Assembly: GCA_051745835.1 (NCBI GenBank)
Contig: JBNJEL010000029.1
Span: 1-21,623 of the forward strand
DNA from: JBNJEL01 sp051745835
Lineage (GTDB): Bacteria; Bacillota; Halanaerobiia; Halobacteroidales; Acetohalobiaceae
Length of the DNA stretch: 21,623 nucleotides
Direction of reading: 5' to 3'
The position numbers and the translations under genes were made by a program. The stretch's first letter is position 1. Each line of letters opens with the position of its first letter. A model generated the notes under the pieces. That model made no database searches. It had not been told where the DNA came from and saw only the letters and a list, made by a program, of their open reading frames with translations. Shown here one piece after another: positions 13,278-21,431 of this stretch.

Positions 13278-15215
13278 TTATTCTGTTAGATTAATGTTAA
13301 TCTTAGTTGTTGTCTCATCAGCAGAATCATCATTATCTAACTCTAATCCTTCTTCTTCATCTTGCACTTTCTGCTCAGCTATCTCTTCTTTCTCTGATTG
13401 AAACTCATAATCCTCTTTATACTTAGCAATAATCTGTTTAATATCTTTAGAGACTAAAGTTTCTTTTTCTTGTAATTGAGAAACCATTTCTTCAACCATA
13501 TCTTGGTTCTCACTTAAGATTCGAGTAGCTTTCTTATAAGCTTCCTCAGTAATTCGTTTTACTTCTTGATCAATTAGCGAAGCTATTTCTTCACTATAAT
13601 TGCGATCCTTAGACAAATCACGTCCTAAGAAGACCTGATCACCATTCTTCTGACCTAAAGTCATCGGACCAACTTCTTCACTCATACCATACTCAGTAAC
13701 CATATTGCGCACAATCTCAGTAGCTCGTTCAAGATCATTTTGTGCACCAGTACTGATATCATCTAAAAAGACCTCTTCTGCTACTCGACCGCCTAATAAA
13801 GATGTAACCTTATCAATCAGTTCTGATTTAGTAACATAGTTCTTATCAGCCTCTGGTAGATTAACGGTAAAGCCGCCTGCTCTACCACGTGGAATAATCG
13901 AAACCTTATGCGTTGGATCAGCATACTCTAATAATTCACCTAATAAAGCATGACCAGTTTCATGATAAGAAACAATATCTAACTCTTTATCACTAATAAT
14001 CCGGCTTTTCTTCTTTGGCCCAGCTAAGACACGGTCAATAGCATCATCAAATTCTAACATGCTAATAACACTTTTATCTCTTCTAGCAGCTAAGATAGCT
14101 GCTTCATTAGCTAAGTTCTCCATATCTGCCCCAGTAAAACCAGGTGTTCGTTTAGCTAAGACATCTAAATCTACATCATCAGCTAATGGCTTATCTTCAA
14201 CATAAATTTCTAAAACTCCTCTACGCCCTTTAAAGTCTGGTTTATCTACTACTACCTGACGGTCAAAACGACCTGGACGTAATAGAGCTGGATCTAATAC
14301 ATCTGGACGATTAGTTGCTGCCATTAAGATAATACCTTCATTTGGCTCAAAACCATCCATTTCAACTAGTAGCTGGTTTAAAGTCTGCTCTCGTTCATCA
14401 TGACCGCCACCAACACCAGCACCTCGTTGTCTACCTACAGCATCTAATTCATCAATAAAGATAATACATGGTGCATTCTCTTTCCCTTGTTCAAAGAGAT
14501 CTCTAACTCGTGAAGCACCAACACCAACAAACATCTCTACAAAGTCAGAACCACTAATAATATAAAATGGAACTCCAGCTTCTCCAGCTACAGCTCGTGC
14601 CATTAAGGTCTTACCTGTTCCGGGTGGCCCAACTAACAAGACCCCTTTCGGAATTTCAGCCCCTAATCGACTAAACTTATCTGGGTTCTTTAAAAATTCA
14701 ACTACCTCTACTAACTCTTCTTTTATTTCTTCGTAATTAGCGACATCATCAAAAGTAACTTGGTCTTTATCTTCTTCATCATGTCGTCGGGCTTTATTCT
14801 TACCAAAAGACATCATTTTATTGCCGCCGCCTTGCATACGCTGCATGATAAAGAACCAAAAACCAAAGATTAAGATAGTTGGTAGTAGATAACCTAAGAT
14901 ACTTGCCCACCAAGGTGGTTCTGGTTCAGGCTTAGTTTCAATCTCCACATTGTTATCTTGGAGCAACTGTTCGATCTTTTCAATCGTCCCTGGAACATTA
15001 ACTTCAAATTGTTTACCGTCAGTCACCTGTCCTTCAATTACGCTCTCACCTATAATGGTGACCTGATTTATCTTACCTGCTTCAGTCAATTGTACAAATT
15101 CACTATAGCTTAAGTCCTGATCAGCCGGAGTAGGACTAATAAAGTACTGTGCGATCAAGAAGGCTATAGCAATTATTACTACATAGAATCCAATATTCTT
15201 TGAAAATCGCTTCAA
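13278..15215 (-). CDS. ftsH: ATP-dependent zinc metalloprotease FtsH
   Basis: Membrane-anchored AAA+ protease that degrades misfolded membrane proteins and regulators, working as a hexamer. 645 residues. Two membrane segments (about 8-26 and 104-125) flank an extracytoplasmic domain. The AAA core has Walker A GPPGTGKT (196-203), Walker B IIFIDE (251-256), and the second region of homology ATNRPDVLDPALLRPGRFDRQ (300-320, spanning the arginine fingers). The zinc site is HETGH (418-422), where many orthologues have HEAGH; the downstream acidic ligand lies in the DDISTGAQNDLERA stretch. The C-terminal tail is very acidic. The start is a TTG at 15215, supported by GGAGGAGG five bases upstream. In Bacillus hprT separates tilS from ftsH; here there are only 102 bp and a promoter. 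Confidence 0.97.
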   Translation of the reverse strand: MKRFSKNIGFYVVIIAIAFLIAQYFISPTPADQDLSYSEFVQLTEAGKINQVTIIGESVIEGQVTDGKQFEVNVPGTIEKIEQLLQDNNVEIETKPEPEPPWWASILGYLLPTILIFGFWFFIMQRMQGGGNKMMSFGKNKARRHDEEDKDQVTFDDVANYEEIKEELVEVVEFLKNPDKFSRLGAEIPKGVLLVGPPGTGKTLMARAVAGEAGVPFYIISGSDFVEMFVGVGASRVRDLFEQGKENAPCIIFIDELDAVGRQRGAGVGGGHDEREQTLNQLLVEMDGFEPNEGIILMAATNRPDVLDPALLRPGRFDRQVVVDKPDFKGRRGVLEIYVEDKPLADDVDLDVLAKRTPGFTGADMENLANEAAILAARRDKSVISMLEFDDAIDRVLAGPKKKSRIISDKELDIVSYHETGHALLGELLEYADPTHKVSIIPRGRAGGFTVNLPEADKNYVTKSELIDKVTSLLGGRVAEEVFLDDISTGAQNDLERATEIVRNMVTEYGMSEEVGPMTLGQKNGDQVFLGRDLSKDRNYSEEIASLIDQEVKRITEEAYKKATRILSENQDMVEEMVSQLQEKETLVSKDIKQIIAKYKEDYEFQSEKEEIAEQKVQDEEEGLELDNDDSADETTTKININLTE

Positions 15216-15260
15216 TAAATCCTCCTCCTTTCTAACGATACTAGCTTATCACGATTAATT

Positions 15261-15289
15261 ATTATATCACAGAAACAAAAAATTAACAA
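15261..15289 (-). promoter_or_regulatory. ftsH promoter
   Basis: TTGTTA (15284-15289), 17-bp spacer, TATAAT (15261-15266) with an extended -10 (TGA at 15267-15269) on the minus strand, 46 bp before the start codon. It allows ftsH expression independent of tilS. Confidence 0.7.
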
Positions 15290-15317
15290 GAAAGCAATTA
15301 CTTATAACACCCTGCTC

Positions 15318-16724
15318 TTATACTTTCTGAAACCCTAAGGTTAACACTTTAGTAGTTTCTGCTGTAACCTTAAATCGTTCATCAATTCTAAGCTGTCCTA
15401 CAGCAAATATATCTCCTGTATTAGTAGTAAAGATCGGTAACCAATCTCTTATCTCGGGATCTATCTTCTCATCAATTAAGAAATCCTTTACCTTTTTATG
15501 CCCATCCATTCCTAAAGGCTGAAAGTAATCTCCAGCTTTACGCTGTCTGACCTGAACTTGACCGCCTACTAACTCTTGATCTAAGCAGAACTTATCCGCC
15601 TCTTTAATCAATTGTTGAGCTGCTGTGTAGTTATCTACCTCTACTACTTCCAACTCTAGTCTAATTCCTAACTTTTCACAATGATAAATACCAGGTACTT
15701 GATATGTAGCCGCTACAAATTGATCTGTAGTTAATTTATCACCCGCCCAATAAAACTTTAATTTCTCATAATCTTTTCTAACACGCAGCTTATCAGGTAA
15801 TTGAATAACTTTTCCTGTTTTATTAGATTCCATTAACTCTCTTAGCTGCTTAATATGCTCGGCATAATAATCACGTTTAGATCCAGTAAACTTTGCTATT
15901 GCTCGGCGTAATACTCTACGACAGATCGCTAAATCCAATGACTTTAATTGATTATTATTGAGTACTAATTCATCTGCCGTAGAACTAATTACCGCTACCT
16001 TATACTTCTGGTGAGCATATCGGGTTAAGAAGTTATTCTCTGCTCGTAATAGATCTGCCATACGATGCAAATTATCTTTAATTGATTCATTAAATTCTTC
16101 TTCTAAATAAGGAATTAATTCTAATCTAATCTGATTGCGACGATAAACAGGCTTTAGATTAGAACTATCTATTCTAGGCTGCAGATCATGTTCAGCACAG
16201 TAACTCTCTATCTCTTTCCGCCATACTTCTAACAGCGGTCGAATAAATTTCTCATCTCTAATTGGTTCAATACCACTTAATCCATCTAATCCTGCACCTC
16301 GTAAAAAATTAAGCATTACTGTCTCAGCTTGATCATCAGCATGCTGACCGATAGCAATCTTGTCTGCACCAATCTGTTCTGCTAGCTGATTAGCTAACCG
16401 ATATCTAATCTGACGTGCTGCAACCTGCTTTGACAATCCTTCCTTAGCAGCATAAGAAGGTACATCATACTTCTTAATAGTTGCTGCTATGCCTAACTTA
16501 TCAGCAACCTCGGCTACAAATTGAGCATCCGCTGCTGATTCTTTTCCTCTAAACATATGGTCTAAATGGAATACATGTAATGAAAGATTATACTCCGATT
16601 TTAAACGCCACAACATATGTAGTAAAGCCAGAGAATCTGGACCGCCCGATACACTAACTAAGACTCGTTCATGCTGGGATAATAATTGATAAGATTCAAT
16701 ACTATCTCTAACTTGTTCAATCAA
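15318..16724 (-). CDS. tilS: tRNA(Ile)-lysidine synthetase
   Basis: Converts C34 of the CAU-anticodon tRNA-Ile to lysidine using ATP and lysine, so it reads AUA and is charged with Ile. 468 residues, the long TilS form. The PP-loop ATPase motif SGGPDS is at 26-31. The conserved GQHADDQAETVMLNFLRG and GLSGI follow around 125-150. The middle and C-terminal TilS domains complete the protein, with RQRKAGDYFQPLGM and KVKDFLIDEKI near the end as in full-length orthologues. The apparent start is a TTG at 16724, with AGGGG eleven bases upstream; this is weak, so the start is less sure than the function. It lies 82 bp after spoIIE with no terminator between, so they may be partly cotranscribed. Confidence 0.95.
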   Translation of the reverse strand: MIEQVRDSIESYQLLSQHERVLVSVSGGPDSLALLHMLWRLKSEYNLSLHVFHLDHMFRGKESAADAQFVAEVADKLGIAATIKKYDVPSYAAKEGLSKQVAARQIRYRLANQLAEQIGADKIAIGQHADDQAETVMLNFLRGAGLDGLSGIEPIRDEKFIRPLLEVWRKEIESYCAEHDLQPRIDSSNLKPVYRRNQIRLELIPYLEEEFNESIKDNLHRMADLLRAENNFLTRYAHQKYKVAVISSTADELVLNNNQLKSLDLAICRRVLRRAIAKFTGSKRDYYAEHIKQLRELMESNKTGKVIQLPDKLRVRKDYEKLKFYWAGDKLTTDQFVAATYQVPGIYHCEKLGIRLELEVVEVDNYTAAQQLIKEADKFCLDQELVGGQVQVRQRKAGDYFQPLGMDGHKKVKDFLIDEKIDPEIRDWLPIFTTNTGDIFAVGQLRIDERFKVTAETTKVLTLGFQKV

Positions 16725-16806
16725 TACTATCTTAACCCCTTATTTAAGTATTATTACTGCCTTAGATTTATTTTCGATAAAATTACTTTACTTCCTGCTT
16801 AAATGC

Positions 16807-19251
16807 CTATTTATTTTGATAACCATTTAATTTAGCTACAACTACCGTCATATCATCAGTAACATTATGTCTTAGATTGACCGCCTGTTGTAAGATATAT
16901 TCAGCTAATGACTGTGGGTCATCAATTAAATTATTTCTTAATAATCTAGATAACCACTCTTCTTGTTTAAACTCATCACCAGTTAACTCTAAAACCCCAT
17001 CTGTAACCATCACCACCAAATCACCTGGTAATAGCTGAGTCTGTTGAGTTAGCTCTATATCAATATTATCAATGATTCCAACCGGCAAAGAAGAACTTTT
17101 GATTAATTCAATATTTCTATTATCTCGTTTAATAAATGTCGGTCCCGAACCAATCTTAATAAACTCTCCTTGACCATTGTAGCGATTAATCGTGCTAATA
17201 TTTAAAGTAGCAAAACTCTCCTCAGTAGAACGCAGTAACAGTGCCGAATTAACAACTTTAATTGCTAACTTCTTATCGAAACCAGCTGCTATTAGTTTGC
17301 CTAACAAATTAACAGTAGTATTACTCTCTACAGCCGCTCGCTGTCCTGTACCCATGCCGTCACTTAAGACTGTAACTGTCTCTTTATCACCACGGTCAAT
17401 AATCTCATAATTATCTCCCGACACTGATTCTTGTCTAGGACTAATCTGTGCTACTCCTGTCTCTACCCAATATCTAGCCGCAGAAGTTAGTTCAAAAGTA
17501 CAATTATCCTCACCTAAACTACCTCCACATGCACTCCATTCAATCTTAAAGTTTTGATTTAAGACTTGATTTAAAATGGGAATAATCTTATTGGTACATT
17601 CCTGACATCCATTACAAGAAGGTTTAGTCAGTCTTAACTTCATTATCTCTTCAGATTTATTGATAGCTAATTCTTCTAAGAATATACCATGCGACTCCAA
17701 TTCACTACGAATTGCCTGCTTAAAATTATTATCAAACTTTACTTCCATCTCTAAATCCGCTACCATCTTATTAAGAAGATCTGCTACCCCTGATAGTTGA
17801 TTACCGATAATCTCTTTACTCTCTTTAATCTTTTGCTGCCAAAAAGAGTTAGTCTCATACTTCTCTAAAAATCGATTAATTACTTCACTCAACCTAACCG
17901 GCTGTTGACAATCCTCAGACCTAATTGCATTTAACTTTTGAGCACTAATTCCACCCTCTTCTTCAGCCACTGCTAAAGCATCAACTATCTGCTGATAAGT
18001 AGCAAAGAACTCCTGATCCCAACAAACATCATAAAATTCACAGCCCAAACAAACTTGGTTAGTAATTAAACTCAACAGTTCCTCTAAATTACTATCACTC
18101 CTTTTATCTACAACAGAACTTTCGGTAAAGGCAGTAGCTAATTCACCAAAAAGTTCAACCATCTGATTCACCTTGCTAACTACCTTTTGTTCTCTACTTC
18201 TTTTATTTCGCTTTGGCTGAGTAGTAAAATAAAGATCACTTTGAGGCAGTAAAGAACTAGATAACTTGATCATTTGTTGAGGAATTAAAGTTAAAATAGC
18301 TCCTGCTAATAATGCCTCAGCTATAATGGAATTAATATTATTCACTTCAATTAAAAAGATAGTATAGAGCAACACTGTTAAAGTAAAACCTGTAACAACA
18401 CCTAACTTCCCTTCGCTTTTAAAGTGCCCACTCACTAGACCAGCTAAGGCATATAGTCCAGTAACTTCCATAATGTAGGAACCAGAGATACCATAAAATA
18501 GCCCCAATACCACTCCAACTACAGTAGCTACAGAACTGCCGCGCTTTAGAGCTACTATCATAATTACCAAACTACTAAAGACGCGAGAAAGATTAACAAT
18601 ACCTAAATTAATATTAGGCAGTCCAATATTAAAGGCAGCTAAAGTAATCAATAAAGCTAAAGCATTCGTCTCATCAAAATTAACTTTAGATTTAGACCAA
18701 AATACAGGTAATAATCCTTTAAGAAGAATTAAAGTTAACACGCCAACTAAAATTGGTCCTAGTAGTAAAAGTATCTGATTATATAAAGTACGAGTAATAA
18801 GTAATAGATCTACTAACTCTACCACTAACAAAGAAGAACCACTTATTACAGCCCACTTTGCTTTTTGAACTAAACTGCACTGATAGATTAAGTAACTAGC
18901 TATTAAGCTAAGGATAGTTCCAGCAAAAAGATACTTGCTAAATTGCCAGCTCCATCCTAAAGCAGTATATAAACCTAAATATAGACTACTAATAAAGAAG
19001 ATAACTCGCCCCAACTTTTCACTACTACGTACTTTCTGATATAAAGCTACTCCTAAAAAAGCCAAACCAAATGGAAAGATGCGATCTAACAAAGAAGCTC
19101 GTCCCAACATAAGCCCTAAACCAACATAACAAATATGTAACAAGTCTACTTCTAAAAATAAATTAATAATAAAACTAAAGATTCTCTTGAATAGATTATT
19201 CTGCTCTTTATCTACTCGTTCATAAGTAGATAAATCAGACCTTACAAACAT
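16807..19251 (-). CDS. spoIIE: Stage II sporulation protein E
   Basis: Membrane-bound PP2C-type phosphatase that dephosphorylates SpoIIAA and so activates sigma-F in the forespore; also linked to FtsZ at the polar septum. 814 residues, close to the 827 of B. subtilis. The N-terminal part (about 30-330) holds around ten hydrophobic membrane segments. A cytoplasmic middle region contains cysteine pairs (CLGCEFYDVCW; CNGCQECTNKI). The C-terminal PP2C domain (about 590-805) shows VTVLSDGMGTGQRA, ATLNISTINR, VVMVTDGVLEL and a terminal DDMTVVVAKL, with the metal-binding aspartates present. The ATG at 19251 has GGGGGAG five bases upstream. It follows the tRNA cluster as in Bacillus. An intact spoIIE indicates a spore-former or a recent descendant of one. 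Confidence 0.97.
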   Translation of the reverse strand: MFVRSDLSTYERVDKEQNNLFKRIFSFIINLFLEVDLLHICYVGLGLMLGRASLLDRIFPFGLAFLGVALYQKVRSSEKLGRVIFFISSLYLGLYTALGWSWQFSKYLFAGTILSLIASYLIYQCSLVQKAKWAVISGSSLLVVELVDLLLITRTLYNQILLLLGPILVGVLTLILLKGLLPVFWSKSKVNFDETNALALLITLAAFNIGLPNINLGIVNLSRVFSSLVIMIVALKRGSSVATVVGVVLGLFYGISGSYIMEVTGLYALAGLVSGHFKSEGKLGVVTGFTLTVLLYTIFLIEVNNINSIIAEALLAGAILTLIPQQMIKLSSSLLPQSDLYFTTQPKRNKRSREQKVVSKVNQMVELFGELATAFTESSVVDKRSDSNLEELLSLITNQVCLGCEFYDVCWDQEFFATYQQIVDALAVAEEEGGISAQKLNAIRSEDCQQPVRLSEVINRFLEKYETNSFWQQKIKESKEIIGNQLSGVADLLNKMVADLEMEVKFDNNFKQAIRSELESHGIFLEELAINKSEEIMKLRLTKPSCNGCQECTNKIIPILNQVLNQNFKIEWSACGGSLGEDNCTFELTSAARYWVETGVAQISPRQESVSGDNYEIIDRGDKETVTVLSDGMGTGQRAAVESNTTVNLLGKLIAAGFDKKLAIKVVNSALLLRSTEESFATLNISTINRYNGQGEFIKIGSGPTFIKRDNRNIELIKSSSLPVGIIDNIDIELTQQTQLLPGDLVVMVTDGVLELTGDEFKQEEWLSRLLRNNLIDDPQSLAEYILQQAVNLRHNVTDDMTVVVAKLNGYQNK

Positions 19252-19300
19252 TATATCTCCCCCTAGAATTCTATTAAACTAAATTAAGTCTGTAACCTAT

Positions 19301-19332
19301 ATTATACATATTATTCCAGAGGGATTTTGTCG
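19301..19332 (-). promoter_or_regulatory. Candidate Spo0A-controlled spoIIE promoter
   Basis: On the minus strand TATAAT (19301-19306) has no consensus -35. Instead TTTGTCG (plus strand, 19326-19332), seven of nine positions of the Spo0A box TTTGTCGAA, overlaps the -35 position. A weaker half-match (TTTGTACGA on the minus strand, near 19346-19356) lies further upstream. In B. subtilis spoIIE is activated by phosphorylated Spo0A at a sigma-A promoter; conservation here is inference. Confidence 0.42.
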
Positions 19333-19379
19333 CTTCTACCCGAACATCGTACAAAAATTTATTACAAATTATCCCATAT

Positions 19380-19407
19380 AAAAAAACACCCCACTAAAGA
19401 AGGGTGT
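19380..19407 (-). terminator. Terminator of the tRNA cluster
   Basis: ACACCC/GGGTGT stem (19386-19391 with 19402-19407) with a 10-nt loop, followed on the minus strand by seven T. It lies 36 bp beyond the last tRNA and separates it from spoIIE. Confidence 0.82.
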
Positions 19408-19443
19408 CTATGTAAAAATATGTCAATAAAAAAGATAAAAAAA

Positions 19444-19520
19444 TGGTGGCGGTGTAGGGATTTGAACCCCAGACACTGCGGGTATGAACCGCATGCTCTA
19501 GCCAACTGAGCTACACCGCC
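19444..19520 (-). tRNA. tRNA-Met, elongator (anticodon CAT)
   Basis: A 77-nt cloverleaf on the minus strand with CCA encoded. The acceptor GGCGGTG pairs CACCGCC, including a normal G1-C72 pair, which rules out an initiator. The anticodon stem TGCGG/CCGCA encloses TTCATAC, anticodon CAT. The T-loop GTTCAAATC is standard. A tRNA-Ile reading AUA also has a CAT gene anticodon, but the acceptor and D-arm resemble elongator Met. Confidence 0.93.
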
Positions 19521-19528
19521 ACGTTAAT

Positions 19529-19605
<77 letters not shown>

Positions 19606-19617
19606 TCATAATTAAAG

Positions 19618-19707
19618 TGGTGCCGGAGGTGGGACTCGAACCCACACGAGCACAAAAGGCTCACCGGATTTTAAGTCCGATGCGTCTGCCAATTCCGCCA
19701 CTCCGGC
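19618..19707 (-). tRNA. tRNA-Leu (anticodon TAA)
   Basis: A 90-nt class II tRNA on the minus strand with CCA encoded. The acceptor GCCGGAG pairs CTCCGGC. The anticodon loop CTTAAAA gives TAA (reads UUA). A long variable arm (GAGC ... GCTC) is present, as required for Leu. First gene of the three-tRNA transcript, 12 bases before initiator Met. Confidence 0.96.
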
Positions 19708-19751
19708 TAATCATTCAATTTTTCCTCTGTCCTTCACAAGCGACACTAAGC

Positions 19752-19780
19752 ATTATAATATATAATCTGCTATTGGTCAA
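19752..19780 (-). promoter_or_regulatory. Promoter of the tRNA cluster
   Basis: TTGACC (19775-19780), exactly 17 bp, TATAAT (19752-19757) on the minus strand, followed by GTGTCGCTTG near the start site. The GTCGCTT element also follows the promoter at 110-138, supporting a stable-RNA promoter class. Confidence 0.85.
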
Positions 19781-19847
19781 TTAGCTAAAGAGGTCTATAT
19801 AATCTATTAATAAGAATTAAATCATCTAAACTGCTATATTCTCTTAT

Positions 19848-20747
19848 TTACTCTTGATTATAATTTTTATAGATTAATCCTTCTAAGATATCAGCATCGC
19901 TAACTACGATTTCATTAATTTCTAGCGTTTCCATAATTGAGAGTAAAATTTGTACTCCAGATATAATGATATCAGCTCGCGCAGGCTGTAATCCTTTAAC
20001 TTCTTTACGTTGACTAATACTTTGCTGACTTAAATCAGTATAGATACTTTGAACCTTTTCTAATTGTAATTGACTACCCTGCACTGCTAGTGGATCATAA
20101 GGCTCTAATTGCTGATCAATAGCTGACAACGTAGTTATTGTTCCTCCAACCCCTATTAATCTATCTATTCCGTTAGGTAATTGACTAATAGTTGTAGTAA
20201 GTAGACTATCGATTAACTCTCTTCTAGCTGAATTATCATCTTTTCTTTCAATCATTCTTACAGCTCCAACATCAACACTCTCACTTTTAATTACATTATC
20301 CTCCTGCCCCAGAATAAACTCTGTACTACCGCCGCCAATATCAATTACTAAGTTAGTTTTTCCTAAATCTTGTTCTAAACTCTTTACGGCACCTCGATAA
20401 GATAATTTAGCTTCTTGTTGACCGCTAATTATATCTACTTCTAAACCTGCTTCTTCTCTAACTTGTGAACTAAACTCATCTTGATTATCAACATCCCTGA
20501 CTGCGCTAGTAGCTACTACCTCTATTTCTTGAACTCGATAATTATCGATTAATTGGCGATACTCCTTTAGTGCCTCCACTGTTCGAACTATAGCTTCTGA
20601 CTTCAAGTAACTATTACTATCTACACCATCACCTAAACGAGTCGTCTTTAATCTAGTAACTACTGGTTTTAATTGACCAGCTTGATCTAACTTAGCTATT
20701 AATAATCGAGTAGAATTAGTACCAATATCAATTGCTGCTTGAATCAT
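19848..20747 (-). CDS. Ppx/GppA phosphatase family protein (exopolyphosphatase or pppGpp phosphatase)
   Basis: A 299-residue cytoplasmic ASKHA-fold enzyme that hydrolyses polyphosphate or pppGpp. AAIDIGTNSTRLLIAKL at the N-terminus is the first phosphate loop; EVVATSAVRD, NLVIDIGGGSTEFIL (second phosphate loop with the catalytic Glu), GVGGTITTLSAI and the ending VVSDADILEGLIY match the short bacterial form without the C-terminal HD domain. Which of the two activities dominates cannot be told. A GTG at 20759 overlaps the AAGGAG ribosome site (20759-20764), so the ATG at 20747 is chosen (spacing 11). It is eight bases after the DUF501 stop and probably cotranscribed. Polyphosphate and the pstA gene upstream suggest a phosphate-related neighbourhood. 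Confidence 0.93.
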   Translation of the reverse strand: MIQAAIDIGTNSTRLLIAKLDQAGQLKPVVTRLKTTRLGDGVDSNSYLKSEAIVRTVEALKEYRQLIDNYRVQEIEVVATSAVRDVDNQDEFSSQVREEAGLEVDIISGQQEAKLSYRGAVKSLEQDLGKTNLVIDIGGGSTEFILGQEDNVIKSESVDVGAVRMIERKDDNSARRELIDSLLTTTISQLPNGIDRLIGVGGTITTLSAIDQQLEPYDPLAVQGSQLQLEKVQSIYTDLSQQSISQRKEVKGLQPARADIIISGVQILLSIMETLEINEIVVSDADILEGLIYKNYNQE

Positions 20748-20755
20748 TATTAACT

Positions 20756-21319
20756 TCACTCCTTATGACAAATTTGACATTTATGCTGATATTCTGCTGC
20801 TAAATCTGCTGTTAATAATTTATCAACTCTTTGACCAACAGGATTTTGCGGATTAACTAAGTAATCTGCATAGTGAGTATGAAGACACTTAATTCCTTCT
20901 TTAGCTACAATCCCACCAACCCCAGACTCAGCGATAATCTGCCACCGTTTAGGACATTGATTCTTTAATCTGGATTTATCTTTTTCATTTAATAAGTTGA
21001 CTCTCCGCTTAGCATACTGTTGATGCGCAGTAGATAAAGCAGCTTCTAACACACTATCACTCATTATCTCTTGTTGAAGCTCTTGGATTAATCCTTCAGC
21101 CTCTAAAACTGAAATCTCAGCTACTAATTTAGGGCAACTTAACCAATAAGTAGTGGGAAATAACTTTAATTCACCTTGTTGTTCAAAAATAGGATAAGTA
21201 ACTACAACTTGTGGATAGCCTTCTGCACAGTATTTAGCTATCCCGGCTACATTACGAGGCTTCCTGCCTAATTGTTGAGTAATTAGCTCTAACTCTTCTA
21301 GACTACACACATTTAACAA
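20756..21319 (-). CDS. DUF501 family protein, function unknown
   Basis: A soluble protein of about 187 residues. Family landmarks: LGRKPRNVAGIAKYC followed by PQVVVTYP, FPTTYWLSCP in the first half, and the block GVGGIVAKEGIKCLHTHYADYLV with NPVGQRV near the C-terminus. The Cys and His residues in the last block (KCLHTHYADYL) and the terminal CQICH could bind metal, which is a guess. DUF501 genes commonly sit beside Ppx/GppA genes in Gram-positive bacteria, as here. The longest frame begins with a GTG at 21328 that overlaps the AAGGAG site, so I favour the TTG at 21319 (spacing 8). The start is uncertain. Confidence 0.85.
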   Translation of the reverse strand: MLNVCSLEELELITQQLGRKPRNVAGIAKYCAEGYPQVVVTYPIFEQQGELKLFPTTYWLSCPKLVAEISVLEAEGLIQELQQEIMSDSVLEAALSTAHQQYAKRRVNLLNEKDKSRLKNQCPKRWQIIAESGVGGIVAKEGIKCLHTHYADYLVNPQNPVGQRVDKLLTADLAAEYQHKCQICHKE

Positions 21320-21349
21320 TAATTTCACTCCTTATTTGTTGAATAAATA

Positions 21350-21389
21350 TAAAAATAAAAGAAGATTGCTCTAAATATTAGAGCAATCT
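21350..21389 (-). terminator. Terminator after pstA
   Basis: Perfect 12-bp inverted repeat AGATTGCTCTAA/TTAGAGCAATCT (21363-21374 with 21378-21389) with a 3-nt loop. On the minus strand it is followed by the T-rich TTCTTTTATTTTTA. It lies 42 bp after the pstA stop. Confidence 0.82.
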
Positions 21390-21396
21390 AAAGAAT

Positions 21397-21405
21397 ATTA
21401 TATCA
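21397..21405 (-). promoter_or_regulatory. Candidate extended -10 promoter for DUF501-ppx
   Basis: TGATATAAT on the minus strand (TATAAT at 21397-21402), without a recognisable -35. Transcription would start at the edge of the pstA terminator hairpin, so it could drive the DUF501-ppx pair. The arrangement is unusual and the call is weak. Confidence 0.35.
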
Positions 21406-21431
21406 TGAAATTTTAAAAAAAGAAACTCTAC

